A stretch of DNA of 64,000 bases, taken from NCBI GenBank assembly GCA_000827205.1, contig KN832572.1:420224-484223 (forward strand), in the 5' to 3' direction. The notes beneath the pieces were generated by a model. That model was given only the letters and a program-made list of their open reading frames with translations, ran no database searches and was not told where the DNA came from. Numbering within the stretch: position 1 is the first letter of the stretch; each line of letters begins with the position of its first letter. This DNA comes from Plicaturopsis crispa FD-325 SS-3. Its lineage: Eukaryota; Basidiomycota; Agaricomycetes; Amylocorticiales; Amylocorticiaceae. Positions 23,683 through 35,099 of the stretch are shown here, in pieces. Made by a program: the position numbers and the translations under genes.

Positions 23683-26646
23683 ATGACTTCCAATGTCGTT
23701 CCACCCATTGATATCATCTCTCAAGAATTCGACTACCTCGTCGTCGGCGCAGGCATTGCGGGTCTCGTACTAGCGACTCGGTATGATCGTGCCGCAATGG
23801 CGTGTACCTTCCGGTCACTCAAATGAATGTGTATGTAGCCTCGCAGAAAATGGGAACGTCACCGTCGGTGTGATCGAGGCGGGCGAATATGCGCCCAACG
23901 TCGCGACGCTCAGCACCCCCGGTACGCTTCTGATCGATCTGCTGCCCAGACGGCGTGGTCTCTCAACGCGGTTTGTGCATCAGGCATGGCAACAATCGGG
24001 AACGCTCGATTCGACTGGAACCACCATACCGTTCCGCAAGCGGACTGCAATGGCCGCGAAATCACTCTACCGCGGTGAGGATTACACGCGATTCTGTTAG
24101 CGACTGTTTTCTTTCGCGAATTCTGACAGCAATTTGCCCCAGTGGAAAAGTTGTGGGAGGATCTGGTGCGGTATGTGTCATTGTTATGAGTGATATTGAT
24201 ATGCGATCTTACCGGCCTGCCCCTGTAGATAAATTATATGGCTTGGGGAAGGTACGCCTCGATCGTCTATCATACTGTTCAGCATTGTCTGATTCTGATA
24301 CTTGTAACTTGAAAAGGGCGTCAAAGGAAGAATACAATGGTGCGTAAAATCGCCCAGCAGCCCACGCTTAGGTATCGAAAGTATCACCTACAATTTGCCT
24401 GACGAGAAGATCGTAGCTATAGAGGCCCTCGGCAACCCCGGGTGGAACTGGGCAGAATTTCTCAGATACTTCAAGAAGGTGCGTTCTGCTATCTGACCTA
24501 CCAGCACACCGCTGATCCTGCCCGGCCAGGTCGAGGGCCTCGTCCAGCCCTCAGCCGGTACCGCGGCGACATACCACGCAGGGGGCTACACCAGCGATTT
24601 CCACGGCACGGACGGCCCCATCAAGCTCTCGTTCGCGCACTTCTTTAACCCGCTCCACGTCCCGTTCCTCACCGCCGCGTCGAACCTCGGTGTGCCCATC
24701 AACGCCGATCCGGTAAGCACGCGCAGTGCACTGCTCCAAGTCGTCTCTTATATCCTCCCACGCTAGGGAAACGGGAACAACAGCGGTGCGTACACGGGCG
24801 TGTCGAGCGTCGACCCGGAGACGGCGACGCGGAGCCACGCGACCACGGTACGCGCGCCCCGCGCGCATGGGTTGGCACGGAAGCTGATTGACACCGGGTG
24901 CGGTAGGCGTACTACGAGCGCAGCATGCACAGGAAGAACCTCGTCCTCATCACGAATGCGCACGCAATACGCGTCGTCTTCGTACCCCGGGCGGACGCGG
25001 AGGACCTGGTCGCGCGCGGCGTGGAGGTCAACGGGCGAGCCACGATATACGCCACGCGCGAGGTCATCCTATCTGCAGGTCTGCTCATACTTTTCCGCTC
25101 CGAGTCAGATGCGGCGTGGATAAAATTGACATTTGCTGTAGGCGCATACCAGACCCCTCAGCTCCTCGAGCTCTCAGGCGCGTAACGCCTGATAGCTCCT
25201 GTGTGTGTTTTTTTGGGCTGATTTGTATGTGGACCCCTAGGAATCGGGAAGACGGATGTCTTGCAGGCACACGGCATTCAACCTCTGGTCAATCTGCCTG
25301 GCGTCGGCGAGAATCTACGTACGTCCCCCGCCATTTCTCACGTAAGATCTAACCCCAACCAGCCAGTCTTATCCTGACATCGTTTCGCTTCGTTAGAGGT
25401 ACGTATATGTGCAACGGTGCCTCCTCATTTGCGTTTCAAAAAATTTTGTTCCAGGACCACCCGTCGGTGTCATTCGTATACGAGGTCTCAAGGGAGAACT
25501 GGACATTCGAGGCGCTCGCTGACCCCGAGAACCTGACTAGAGAACTGAAACTCTAGTATGTGCCACCACCGCCCTTCACTCTGCACACCCCTCGAAGTGC
25601 TTAAGGCGTGGTATATTTATTGCACGTTCAGCGAGGAGGAGCGGCGAGGCGTCTTCTCGTCGATACCGTCCGCGTTTGCGTTCGTCCCCTGCGCTACGGC
25701 CCTTGGACCACGCGAGTTTGCGGCACTCCGCGCGAGCCTAGGGGGCGAGACGAAGAGAGAGGCGATTCTTAAGGACTGGATCCTGAGCCCGGACCATGCA
25801 TACATCGAGTAAGCCATCCCATCTCATCCCTCACTGTACCCATCCCATGCCTCACTGTACCCCTCCCCCACCATCCTTCGCTTTACCCCTCCCCTCACAC
25901 ACACACAGGCTCGCGCAGGTCCCCGGCCTATACTCCCCCGGTAGCACGCTCGCACCAGCGCCCGGTGCGCGCTACAACTCCGTCCTCGTGGGCTTGCTGC
26001 ACCCGCTCTCGCGCGGCAGCGTGCACATCCGCAGCGCAGACGCGCTCTTCCCACCGGCGATTGACCCCGCGTACCTGCACGACGCCCGCGACCTCGACGC
26101 GCTCGTGGGCGGGGTGCAGCTGGCGCATCGGCTTGCTTGCGATCCTGTGTGCGTCACCGTGAACGGGGCGGCGTACAACCCTCCAGCTTCTGTACTCGCG
26201 GATGACGAGCAGCTGCAGGCGTGGGTGCGCGCGCGGGTGCAGCCGGTGCACCATCCGGTGGGGACGGCGGCGATGCTGCCTCGGGCGGATGGGGGCGTCG
26301 TGGACAGCGCACTAAGGGTGTACGGGACTGCAAACGTCCGCGTCGTGAGTCCTCTTTCCTGTCATGTTCTCTCGTATTTTGATTGTTAATTATGGTATGC
26401 CGCGGAATGGCAGGTGGACGCATCAGTTCTTCCGCTGGTAAGCATCAATATAGGTGGTATGGGAGTGGGAATGTGGGGCGCGTGCTGATGTATTTGCGGT
26501 AGGAACTGTCTGCGCATATACAATCGACGGTGTACGCCCTTGCGGAAAAGGTCTGCATCCTCCTACCTGTCGCCGGAAGCCGCCGTGCTGATCACAGTAT
26601 TTGACCCATGCGGTAGGCTGCAGATATCATCAATGGTCATTCTTAA
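23683..26646 (+). CDS. GMC-family FAD oxidoreductase (aryl-alcohol/glucose-methanol-choline oxidase type)
   Basis: An FAD-dependent oxidoreductase of roughly 600 residues in at least fourteen exons. The amino end (from MTSNVVPPIDIISQEFDYLV) holds the Rossmann dinucleotide motif VVGAGIAGLVLATRL. GMC signature 1 follows as LPRGKVVGGSGAINYMAWGR, then EALGNPGWNWAEFLRYFKK. Signature 2 reads AYQTPQLLELSGIGKTDVLQ with LPGVGENLQDHPSV. The active-site region is VQPVHHPVGTAAML, and the last conserved block is VRVVDASVLP...HIQSTVYALAEKAADII, supplying the second catalytic His. No secretion signal is visible, so the enzyme is probably intracellular, perhaps peroxisomal or cytosolic. The substrate (aryl alcohol, methanol, sugar) cannot be told from sequence alone. 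Two splicing oddities are present: a GC donor at 25178 and a 2-nt exon at 25397-25398. Confidence 0.9.
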
Positions 26647-27263
26647 GCAAATGTCTCGTGGAATCATATTGAGGGAAGGAGGTCAGGGTCTATTCTGCGA
26701 AGCACCGCTAGTCCGATGCAGGTAGGGCTCTGTGTAACCCTGCCGGATAACTTGCGCTGTCACATCCAGGCTCCAACCATCTACTGCACTGCGACGTCCT
26801 GCAGTGTTCGCTCCACCTTACTGGCAATGATACATCATTTCTATCTGTATCATTGGCCTCTCTTCAGTCTCTGGATCTCGTCTTTTAGCTAGTAACGTTG
26901 TCTGCCTTGATGGCAGTCTTCCACTCTGGTCCAATCACCTCGACCTCGCGTCTACTAAGCTAATGACTAGGGTGACCGACCAGTAGCGCGAGCTGAATTT
27001 GCGGGGGAATCTACTGAATGAATCTTGAATCTGTCGCCCCGGGAGGCACCAACTTGAGGTCCATCACCACGCAAGGGCGCCTGATATAAGCGTCAGACAA
27101 GGATATCCCTGTCTAGATTGGGATGGGGCGGTAACAAGCTTTCGCCGGTGCTTTCCTCGGCCTCAACGTTCAACGCCTGACCTTATTTTGGACAGAACCC
27201 CTATGTGCTTTGCGACAATCTTAACGACGATCTCGATTTTGCAGCTCAATTCGCAAGTTGAAT
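26647..27263. other. Intergenic, promoter side of zinc-cluster factor 3
   Basis: 617 bases with no supported gene, lying between two same-strand genes. No repeat or RNA gene is recognised. Confidence 0.5.
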
Positions 27264-30200
27264 ATGCACGACGAATCCGAACGGAGCGATTCACAGAAAC
27301 TGGCCTCGAGCGCCCTACATGCCATCAAAAAACGGAGGGTCGACCCCGCTTGCGACCTATGTAGACACAAGAAGAGTAAGTTCTGCAGTTCGAAAGGGAC
27401 GAGGTCTGTGTACTGAAGTCGCTTTACGAGTTCACAGTCCGATGTGCGTTCACTTGGTCGTATGTGCAGGTAAAGCCGCCTCTTGACAGATGCCACTTCC
27501 TGCAGGTGGTGGGTCTACGGGTGTTGGAAAATGTCGCTACTGTCTTGCTTCAGGATCGGAATGCACGTACTCAAAGCCAGCGAGGAAGGTACGGAAAACA
27601 ATCGCAGTCAGGATATCGATAGCTGACCGTAGATCTTCCTACTCTGCTAGGAACAAGGGGATCTGACGTGGTATGTATCATCATCTCCGTACGTGTCTCA
27701 ATACTGACCTTGGTTCGTAAACATGCATAGGTCCCGAGACGACTCAGAACACAGGCTCAAAAAGCTGGAGTCCCTGCTGGAAAATGTCTGCAGATCCTCT
27801 TTCGCTGTAAGGCCAGTGTCTATGCTGACAATATGCACCTTACTAGCCTCGTCCCAGCGGTGACTTCTCTAGGGAATTAGGCATCCACGTACACCCCAGC
27901 TGGTTTACAGCTCAAGACATGCACAGCTCAAGCGTGGCCTTGCATGACCTCTCGGCGCCTTCTCTGTTCTCTAACATGGGCAACGCTGCTGATGCCACGC
28001 ACCATGCTGGGGACAGACAATCCGAAAGCGAAGGCGTCGAAGTGGGGCCCGAGTCTTTGACAAAAGATCTGGAGAGCTTACACTTGACCGACCGATTCAT
28101 CGGACAGTCCAGCGGTGTTAAACTCATCAACCAAGTCCAGGAAATGAAACCTCCGCACGTTGAGGTAAACCACGGCAAGCGACCCCCGGGCCTATCACAC
28201 ATGCGATCCCGATTTTGGCGCATAAAACCGGTACGCCATTTTTTTCAGGCGTTCGGCATTCATTTGACAACTTCCAGGATAATTACAGTGGGAACAATAT
28301 GCACCTCTTCCAGAGAGACGCGATTACTTCTTCCCCGAACCGGACTTGCTCGCTACACTGGTCGATCTCTACTTCGCCAAATTCAATGTATATCTTCCCC
28401 TCCTCCACCGCCCAACATTTGAACGGGGAATCGCGGAGGGATTACATCTAGTAGACGATGGCTTCGGTGCCACCGTTCTTCTTGTCTGTGCCCTCGGGTC
28501 ACGACATAGCTCAGACCCTCGGGTCTTCCTCGTTCACAACGAAACAGACCTCAATTCTGCAGGATGGAAGTGGTTTAATCAGGTTCAATATCGCAGTTCG
28601 ATATATGCGCCGTCAAGGCCATGCGAGCTGCAAGTAATTTGCGTGCGTGCCCTAGTCTTTCTGTGTACGGACTCTTTGCGATTGATTGTATCGCACCTCG
28701 AAGCTGTCCGCTCTATTTCTGCAGGCGAGTGCTGCACCACACGTGTCCTGGACGCTCATCGGGGTCGGAGTTCGCATCGCGATAAGCTCAGGTGCGCATA
28801 GGCGACAACCTACGATCACTCTCGAAGACGAATCATGGAAGCGTGCTTTTTGGTGAGCAGCACTGTCACATGCCCCTTATCTCCTGCACTACGTATCCTC
28901 TGAGCGCACACTCTCTTGTAGGGTACTTGTATGTTTGGACAGGACCGCAAGCGCTAACCTGGGCAGACCGTGTCAGATGCAGGACAAAGAGTAAGCCAGA
29001 GAGACACAACTTTCTCAATTTCTCTAACTTTGTGCATAGTTTCGACCTCGATCTTCCGAAGAATTGCGACGATGAATACTGGGAAAACGTCGACAATCCT
29101 GAACAAAATTTCAGGCAACCGCCAGAGAGACCGGCTGCGACCGATTTCTTCATACACTTGGTGAAGTTGAACCAAATAATTGCGCTTGCTCTGGATACGA
29201 TTGTAAGTCTGATATTATATGACGCCCTTCTGGCCACCTTAGCACCCAATCTTGCAGTATGCAGTGGACAAGTCGAAGGTTCCACGCGTTTATCCAAAAG
29301 GATGGGAACAGACAATCGTAGCAAAGCTTGACTCCGCATTGAATAAATGGCTTGAAGAGGTCCCAGATCACCGTAAGCCATTTCCCGCGCGCTGATATAA
29401 ATCGTCTCCCGCCTCGCTTTGCTTATTGTCGAACAGTGCGTTGGAACCCCACACGCGAAGATCCACTATTTTTTAACCAATCAGCCACGCTGTACGCGAG
29501 CTACTACTACGTGCAAATCCTTGTACACCGGCCGTTTATTCCATCTCCGCACAAGGCGTCGACGGTATCATTTCCATCCCTCGCGATATGCACCAATGCT
29601 GCCCGGTCGTGCAGTTCTGCTCTTCTGCTTCAGTATGAACGGTTCCCCGACGGCTTGTTGAATCAGTATGCATTTGTATGGCTGGTCATGTTAACCGCCA
29701 ATAATTGTATGCTAACCAAAATATGCCCGCTCATAGCCAGGTTTGATGTCCTCGAGCATCGTCCTCCTTCTGTCCATACGGTCGGGGGCGTCTAGAGATG
29801 TTACACAGGAGATGATCCATGTGTACAGATGTATGGGCTTGCTCAAAAGCATGGAAGAGCGCTGGCTCGGAGCAGGATGCCTATGGTTTGTTCTACCAAT
29901 CGTGATGTTCTCAAGTAACATATACATAACCTCTAGGGATGTTCTCCACGAGCTGGTCACCGTCGGGGACTTGCCATCTCCCGACTCTGATCCCTCAGAC
30001 AGCCGGAAGCGCCGTCGTGACTCTGATAGCGGCTATGCCCCAGGCAGGTCTCCTTTACAGGGTCACATCGACTTCGACCCAGTTCCGACTGGAGGGGACC
30101 TCGCCAGGTGGCTGTCCACGAACGTTTCTGCCCAGGAAGACAAAAGCGCGTCGTCTCCGTCGAATCAGCCGCCACTGTTCTCCAACGACAGTACGCCAGG

Positions 30201-30467
30201 CTTCTTTACGACGATGCTGACGACGCCCATTCAGCATGCGCCTCTGGATACATTTACCGGGAAGTATCAGCCGTCTATTTCTGAGGAGACAAACAGTAAT
30301 GTTCCTAACGTCGTCGACGTTTGGTCTACTGCACCTACAAACTTTGAGTGAGCACCGTTGTCTTTTAGGCATGCAATCAATTCTGATGCGTACTGCAAAG
30401 ATTGGATGAATGGGGAGCATACATCATGGAAATGATAGAACGAGAGTCGCTTGACCCCGGACAGTAG
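27264..30467 (+). CDS. C6 zinc-cluster transcription factor with fungal-specific middle domain (factor 3)
   Basis: The third paralogue of roughly 800 residues starts at 27264 (MHDESERSDSQKLASSALHA). Its amino extension before the zinc cluster is longer than in factors 1 and 2. The cluster reads ACDLCRHKKIRC, GKCRYC and SECTY, with all six cysteines, split by introns at the same sites. The linker is SEHRLKKLESLLEN. The middle domain has DLYFAKFNVYLPLLHRPTFE, TVLLVCALGSRHSSDPRVFL and FDLDLPKNCDDEYWENVD. The tail ends LDEWGAYIMEMIERESLDPG plus one residue after an intron near 30350. The shared exon layout means all three arose by gene duplication. The DNA target is unknown. Confidence 0.85.
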
Positions 30468-31042
30468 CTAACAATCTTACTGGCAGGCTTTTTCCACTCA
30501 ATATTGTAGACTACTTCGCTGAATGCCATGATTTTGTCGAAGAACATCATTCCCAGATCTCGTACTTACAACGCCAAGAAAGCCAACTAGTCTGTGCATA
30601 CATATGGACATGGCTGCTACCCAAGCGATTTGGACGAGCGTATAGTTTCCCTGCGAGCTCGCCCTGTGCATGCACTAACTGCGATGTGCAAAGGCTGCAG
30701 TCACTGTTTAAACTTCGTCCTTTATTTCACTGGCGACGATTAATCTACTTGAGCATGTAGATTGATAATGCTATCCAGACTAGTTCTTGTCCTCTGAAGT
30801 CGCGTACTCGCGTACTCGTGGATGTCTTAAAGGAAGTTTATCATTGCCATACACACGCCGGGCGGCGAGGCCCCTCGCATTCACAGCGAACATAGCGCGT
30901 AGCGCGTACCAATTGTTAAAGTGCTAAATTGCAATACGCATGTTTTCTCCAGAGGTATGCAAATGGTGAAAAACTAGTTGCTAATCGGCGGTCCTGGAAA
31001 GAATCCTTGAATTGACAATGGCAGCAAGGGCATACAAATGAA
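30468..31042. other. Intergenic between factor 3 and the family A stretch
   Basis: 575 bases between convergent genes with no supported coding segment. The right part belongs to the 3' flank of A1, which in other copies is duplicated together with the gene. Confidence 0.45.
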
Positions 31043-32035
31043 TCAATCGTCGCCGCTAAAATCAAGGACAACAACGTCCTGGGTGTCGACTTGGCGCGGC
31101 CGCACGGGGACCTCGAAGTATATAGGCAGTTTACCCGGGCGCTTGAATAAGCACGCCGTGCCCTCGAGCAGCACGAACTTCTCCTTCCCAGGTAAAATAT
31201 CCTTCTGTGCGATGCCATGCGCACGCTCCGCCGAGCACAGTCGAGAGGTTGGACACGGCATCCAAGGGGCCCTCCGATTGGGCACTGCCCAAAGCTCGTA
31301 GTCCTCTCCGAAGGGCGAGTTTACGGCTTCGCCAGTCTTCGAGTGCACCCAGTCGAGACAGTACTGGCGCTTCGTCTCGAGGCCTCTACCCCAGAGACGG
31401 AAGGAGTAGTCACTGTCAGGAATCTGACGGATGTGGATGTCCCCTTCGCCTGGCTTCGGCTTGCGCTGCAGAGAGACCCAAGTACTGGTAAGAACGAATA
31501 TCGGTTAGAAAGGGACGAAAGCACATACACCCACCGCCGCCGGGGGACCGTCCAGAAGCTCCGTCGTTGATTTCAAGATCGCAGCGCGCCTGCGTAGCTT
31601 CCCCGCGGCGTCGTAATTCCAGTAGAGGTCTTCGAGTTTGCTCTCCGACCATGCAGCAAAGTCCTTCGCCTCCACGTCGCTGGCCTTGACGGTAGCGAGT
31701 ACCTGGATGTCCCAGTCACGCATTTCTCCGGCTCGTGGTTGAAGATGTGGGTTCAATGCCTGGCAGTACTCGAGTAGACATCCCCGAAAGTCTTTCGGGA
31801 ACGTATCACCGGAGTCCGGTGTGTCTGCAGAGAGCGCGTCTTTGAGAGATGGAGAGTTAGTAGCTGTTGTTCTTGAGCCCAATGCAGCTTCCGTTGCAGC
31901 GCCACTCCCAGACGGCGGGGACGGCTTGCGATCGTAGGGTTTGGCTGGCAGTCGAGCCTTGGTGAAGGCGTCAGACACGATATGTGGATACTTTATGGAG
32001 AGACGTACGATATTCTTCGTTTTGCTTTTTGCCAT
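31043..32035 (-). CDS. Family A protein A1 (unrecognised, multicopy)
   Basis: Three exons give about 290 residues. Exon 1 (ATG at 32035) encodes only MAKSKTKNI. After a short intron, exon 2 begins ARLPAKPYDRKPSPPSGSG, a basic proline/serine tail, then a disordered linker and a compact block (FPKDFRGCLLEYCQALNPHL, MRDWDIQVLATVKASDVEAK, FAAWSESKLEDLYW). The second intron precedes RKPKPGEGDIHIRQIPDSDY. The strongly conserved C-terminal block follows: LWGRGLETKRQYCLDWVHSK, DYELWAVPNRRAPWMPCPTS, FVLLEGTACLFKRPGKLPIY and a final DFSGDD. There is no signal peptide or membrane segment, so it is probably cytosolic or nuclear. I do not recognise a known domain. It is arranged head-to-head with A2, 258 bp between start codons. 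Confidence 0.75.
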
Positions 32036-32293
32036 GTCTATGTGAGAAAGTGGTAACGGTGCTGAATCAACGCTGAGTGCACATCGCGTTAGTATAGGGA
32101 ACTCGGGGACTAGGTAAATACGTCTTAAATTCGAGCACACTGAGCAACGTCATCAAGTCAATCAGGATTCAGTGCGGAATCAGAGCCCTCAACAAGTCCA
32201 AACTACTCTTGCTCTTTCAATTTGGACAGCGCGACTCGCAAACCACTGCGCACCCACTGGCACCACCGTTATCACTTTCTTCGGACACTGGAA

Positions 32294-32690
32294 ATGGCGA
32301 AGAGCAAGACGAGGAAGAGCGTACGTTTCTCCATAAAGTCCACCTATCGCGTCTAACACGGTGCTCACCAAGGCTCGACTGCTATCCAAACCCTACAATC
32401 GCACGCCGTCGCCGCCGTCTGGAAGTGGCAGTGCAGCGGCGTCAGGACCATCGGGCTCGAAGACAATACTCACCAGCTCTCCGTCTCTCAAGGACGTGCT
32501 CTCCGCAAGCACACCGAACTCGGGTGATACGTTCCCGAAAGATATCCGGGGATGCTTCCTCGAAGTCTGCCAGCGCATGAACCCACAGCTCCAACCACGA
32601 TCCGGAGAAATGCGTGACTGGGACATCCAGATGATCGCTACTATCAAGACGAGCGGAATTGATGCAAACAACTTTGCTGCATGGTCCGAC
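32294..32690 (+). CDS. Family A protein A2, cut by the N gap
   Basis: This is the 5' part of a family A gene: MAKSKTRKS, an intron, then ARLLSKPYNRTPSPPSGSGS and onward to FAAWSD, where the sequence enters the run of Ns at 32691. Over its whole visible length it appears identical to the complete copy A2' (33874-34270). It is therefore either a true recent duplicate or the same locus placed twice by the assembler. It shares a divergent promoter region with A1. Confidence 0.6.
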
Positions 32691-33470
32691 NNNNNNNNNN
32701 NNNNNNNNNNNNNNNNNNNNNNNNNNNNNNNNNNNNNNNNNNNNNNNNNNNNNNNNNNNNNNNNNNNNNNNNNNNNNNNNNNNNNNNNNNNNNNNNNNNN
32801 NNNNNNNNNNNNNNNNNNNNNNNNNNNNNNNNNNNNNNNNNNNNNNNNNNNNNNNNNNNNNNNNNNNNNNNNNNNNNNNNNNNNNNNNNNNNNNNNNNNN
32901 NNNNNNNNNNNNNNNNNNNNNNNNNNNNNNNNNNNNNNNNNNNNNNNNNNNNNNNNNNNNNNNNNNNNNNNNNNNNNNNNNNNNNNNNNNNNNNNNNNNN
33001 NNNNNNNNNNNNNNNNNNNNNNNNNNNNNNNNNNNNNNNNNNNNNNNNNNNNNNNNNNNNNNNNNNNNNNNNNNNNNNNNNNNNNNNNNNNNNNNNNNNN
33101 NNNNNNNNNNNNNNNNNNNNNNNNNNNNNNNNNNNNNNNNNNNNNNNNNNNNNNNNNNNNNNNNNNNNNNNNNNNNNNNNNNNNNNNNNNNNNNNNNNNN
33201 NNNNNNNNNNNNNNNNNNNNNNNNNNNNNNNNNNNNNNNNNNNNNNNNNNNNNNNNNNNNNNNNNNNNNNNNNNNNNNNNNNNNNNNNNNNNNNNNNNNN
33301 NNNNNNNNNNNNNNNNNNNNNNNNNNNNNNNNNNNNNNNNNNNNNNNNNNNNNNNNNNNNNNNNNNNNNNNNNNNNNNNNNNNNNNNNNNNNNNNNNNNN
33401 NNNNNNNNNNNNNNNNNNNNNNNNNNNNNNNNNNNNNNNNNNNNNNNNNNNNNNNNNNNNNNNNNNNNNN
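32691..33470. other. Assembly gap (780 Ns)
   Basis: A run of undetermined bases. The sequence on its left (31891-32690) reappears on its right (33471-34270), so the gap probably marks an unresolved overlap or a collapsed tandem duplication rather than a measured distance. Any open frames crossing it are meaningless. Confidence 0.95.
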
Positions 33471-33615
33471 CCGTTGCAGCGCCACTCCCAGACGGCGGGG
33501 ACGGCTTGCGATCGTAGGGTTTGGCTGGCAGTCGAGCCTTGGTGAAGGCGTCAGACACGATATGTGGATACTTTATGGAGAGACGTACGATATTCTTCGT
33601 TTTGCTTTTTGCCAT
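33471..33615 (-). pseudogene. Family A, repeated 5' end of A1 (cut by the gap)
   Basis: A repeat of A1 from the ATG (33615, MAKSKTKNI) through PAKPYDRKPSPPSGSGAAT, then lost in the N run. It is incomplete only because of the gap. If the duplication is an assembly error, this is not a separate gene. Confidence 0.6.
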
Positions 33616-34270
33616 GTCTATGTGAGAAAGTGGTAACGGTGCTGAATCAACGCTGAGTGCACATCGCGTTAGTATAGGGAACTCGGGGACTAGGTAAATA
33701 CGTCTTAAATTCGAGCACACTGAGCAACGTCATCAAGTCAATCAGGATTCAGTGCGGAATCAGAGCCCTCAACAAGTCCAAACTACTCTTGCTCTTTCAA
33801 TTTGGACAGCGCGACTCGCAAACCACTGCGCACCCACTGGCACCACCGTTATCACTTTCTTCGGACACTGGAAATGGCGAAGAGCAAGACGAGGAAGAGC
33901 GTACGTTTCTCCATAAAGTCCACCTATCGCGTCTAACACGGTGCTCACCAAGGCTCGACTGCTATCCAAACCCTACAATCGCACGCCGTCGCCGCCGTCT
34001 GGAAGTGGCAGTGCAGCGGCGTCAGGACCATCGGGCTCGAAGACAATACTCACCAGCTCTCCGTCTCTCAAGGACGTGCTCTCCGCAAGCACACCGAACT
34101 CGGGTGATACGTTCCCGAAAGATATCCGGGGATGCTTCCTCGAAGTCTGCCAGCGCATGAACCCACAGCTCCAACCACGATCCGGAGAAATGCGTGACTG
34201 GGACATCCAGATGATCGCTACTATCAAGACGAGCGGAATTGATGCAAACAACTTTGCTGCATGGTCCGAC
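33471..34270. repeat. 800-bp duplicate of 31891-32690
   Basis: Every stretch I compared is the same as the sequence 1,580 bases to the left: the A1 5' exon, the divergent intergenic region and the A2 5' exon. Such perfect identity contrasts with the visible divergence between the other family A copies and points to a very recent event or an assembly artefact. Confidence 0.9.
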
Positions 34271-34871
34271 AGCAAACTCGAGAACCTCTACAGAGACCTG
34301 TTGCCCGAGGAGAAGCCACGCAGGCGCGAAGAGATCTTGAGATCGATGAAGCAACTGCTAGATGGACCCCCGGAAGCGGTAGGCGTACGTGTTCTCGTTT
34401 TTCTCTGGCACAGGGATCCATGTTTATAATTGCGGTTTTCTACAGCGCAAACCAAGGCCAGGCGAAGGGGACATCCACATCCGCAAAATTCCTGACAGTG
34501 AATACTCCTTCCGGCTTTGGGGCCGGGGCCTCGATGCGACGCACAAGTATTGTCTCGACTGGGTGCACTCGCAGACCGGCGAACCCGTCAACTCGCCCTT
34601 CGGAGAGGACTACGAGCTATGGGCTGTGCCCAATCGGAGGACGCCCTGGATCCCGTGTCCGACCTCTCGACTGTGCTCGGCGGAGCGTGCGTTTGGTGTG
34701 GCGCAGAAGGACATCTTGCCTGGCCAAGAGAAGTTTATACTACTTGAGGGCACGGCATGCCTGTTCAAACGCCCGGGTAAACAGCCGATTTACTTCGAGG
34801 TGCCCGTGCGGCCACGTCAGGACGACACGAACCAGGATGTGCTCGTCCTTGATTTCACCGGCAAGGATTAG
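33874..34871 (+). CDS. Family A protein A2' (unrecognised, multicopy), complete
   Basis: A complete family A gene: exon 1 MAKSKTRKS, exon 2 from ARLLSKPYNRTPSPPSGSGS through LRSMKQLLDGPPEAVG, exon 3 RKPRPGEGDIHIRKIPDSEY to DFTGKD and a stop at 34871. The C-terminal block carries LWGRGLDATHKYCLDWVHSQ, DYELWAVPNRRTPWIPCPTS, AFGVAQKDILPGQEKF and LLEGTACLFKRPGKQPIYFE. No known domain is recognised. The 3' flank (AATCCTTTGAGTGCTGAGCA and onward) recurs downstream of A4, showing that flanking DNA was copied with the gene. Confidence 0.75.
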
Positions 34872-35099
34872 TTCATTTCTGTCGGACCAGTGTCATTGTC
34901 AATGAGAATGTTATATTCAGGCTAATCCTTTGAGTGCTGAGCACTTATCCTCTGAGATCGTGTCAAGCTTGCCTGTCTACTATAGACAAATCGTCACAGG
35001 TCTAAAGCAGACGTGGGAATGAATTCGGAACCTGTCCTTTGAGTACAGCTGATGTTCGTGCTCTGTCCAACGCCCATTGAACTCCAGTATATTTCGAAT

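Noticed and set aside
32442-33720. Long open frames on both strands crossing 32.4-33.7 kb
   Set aside because: They exist only because the 780 Ns contain no stop codons. The real sequence there is unknown.
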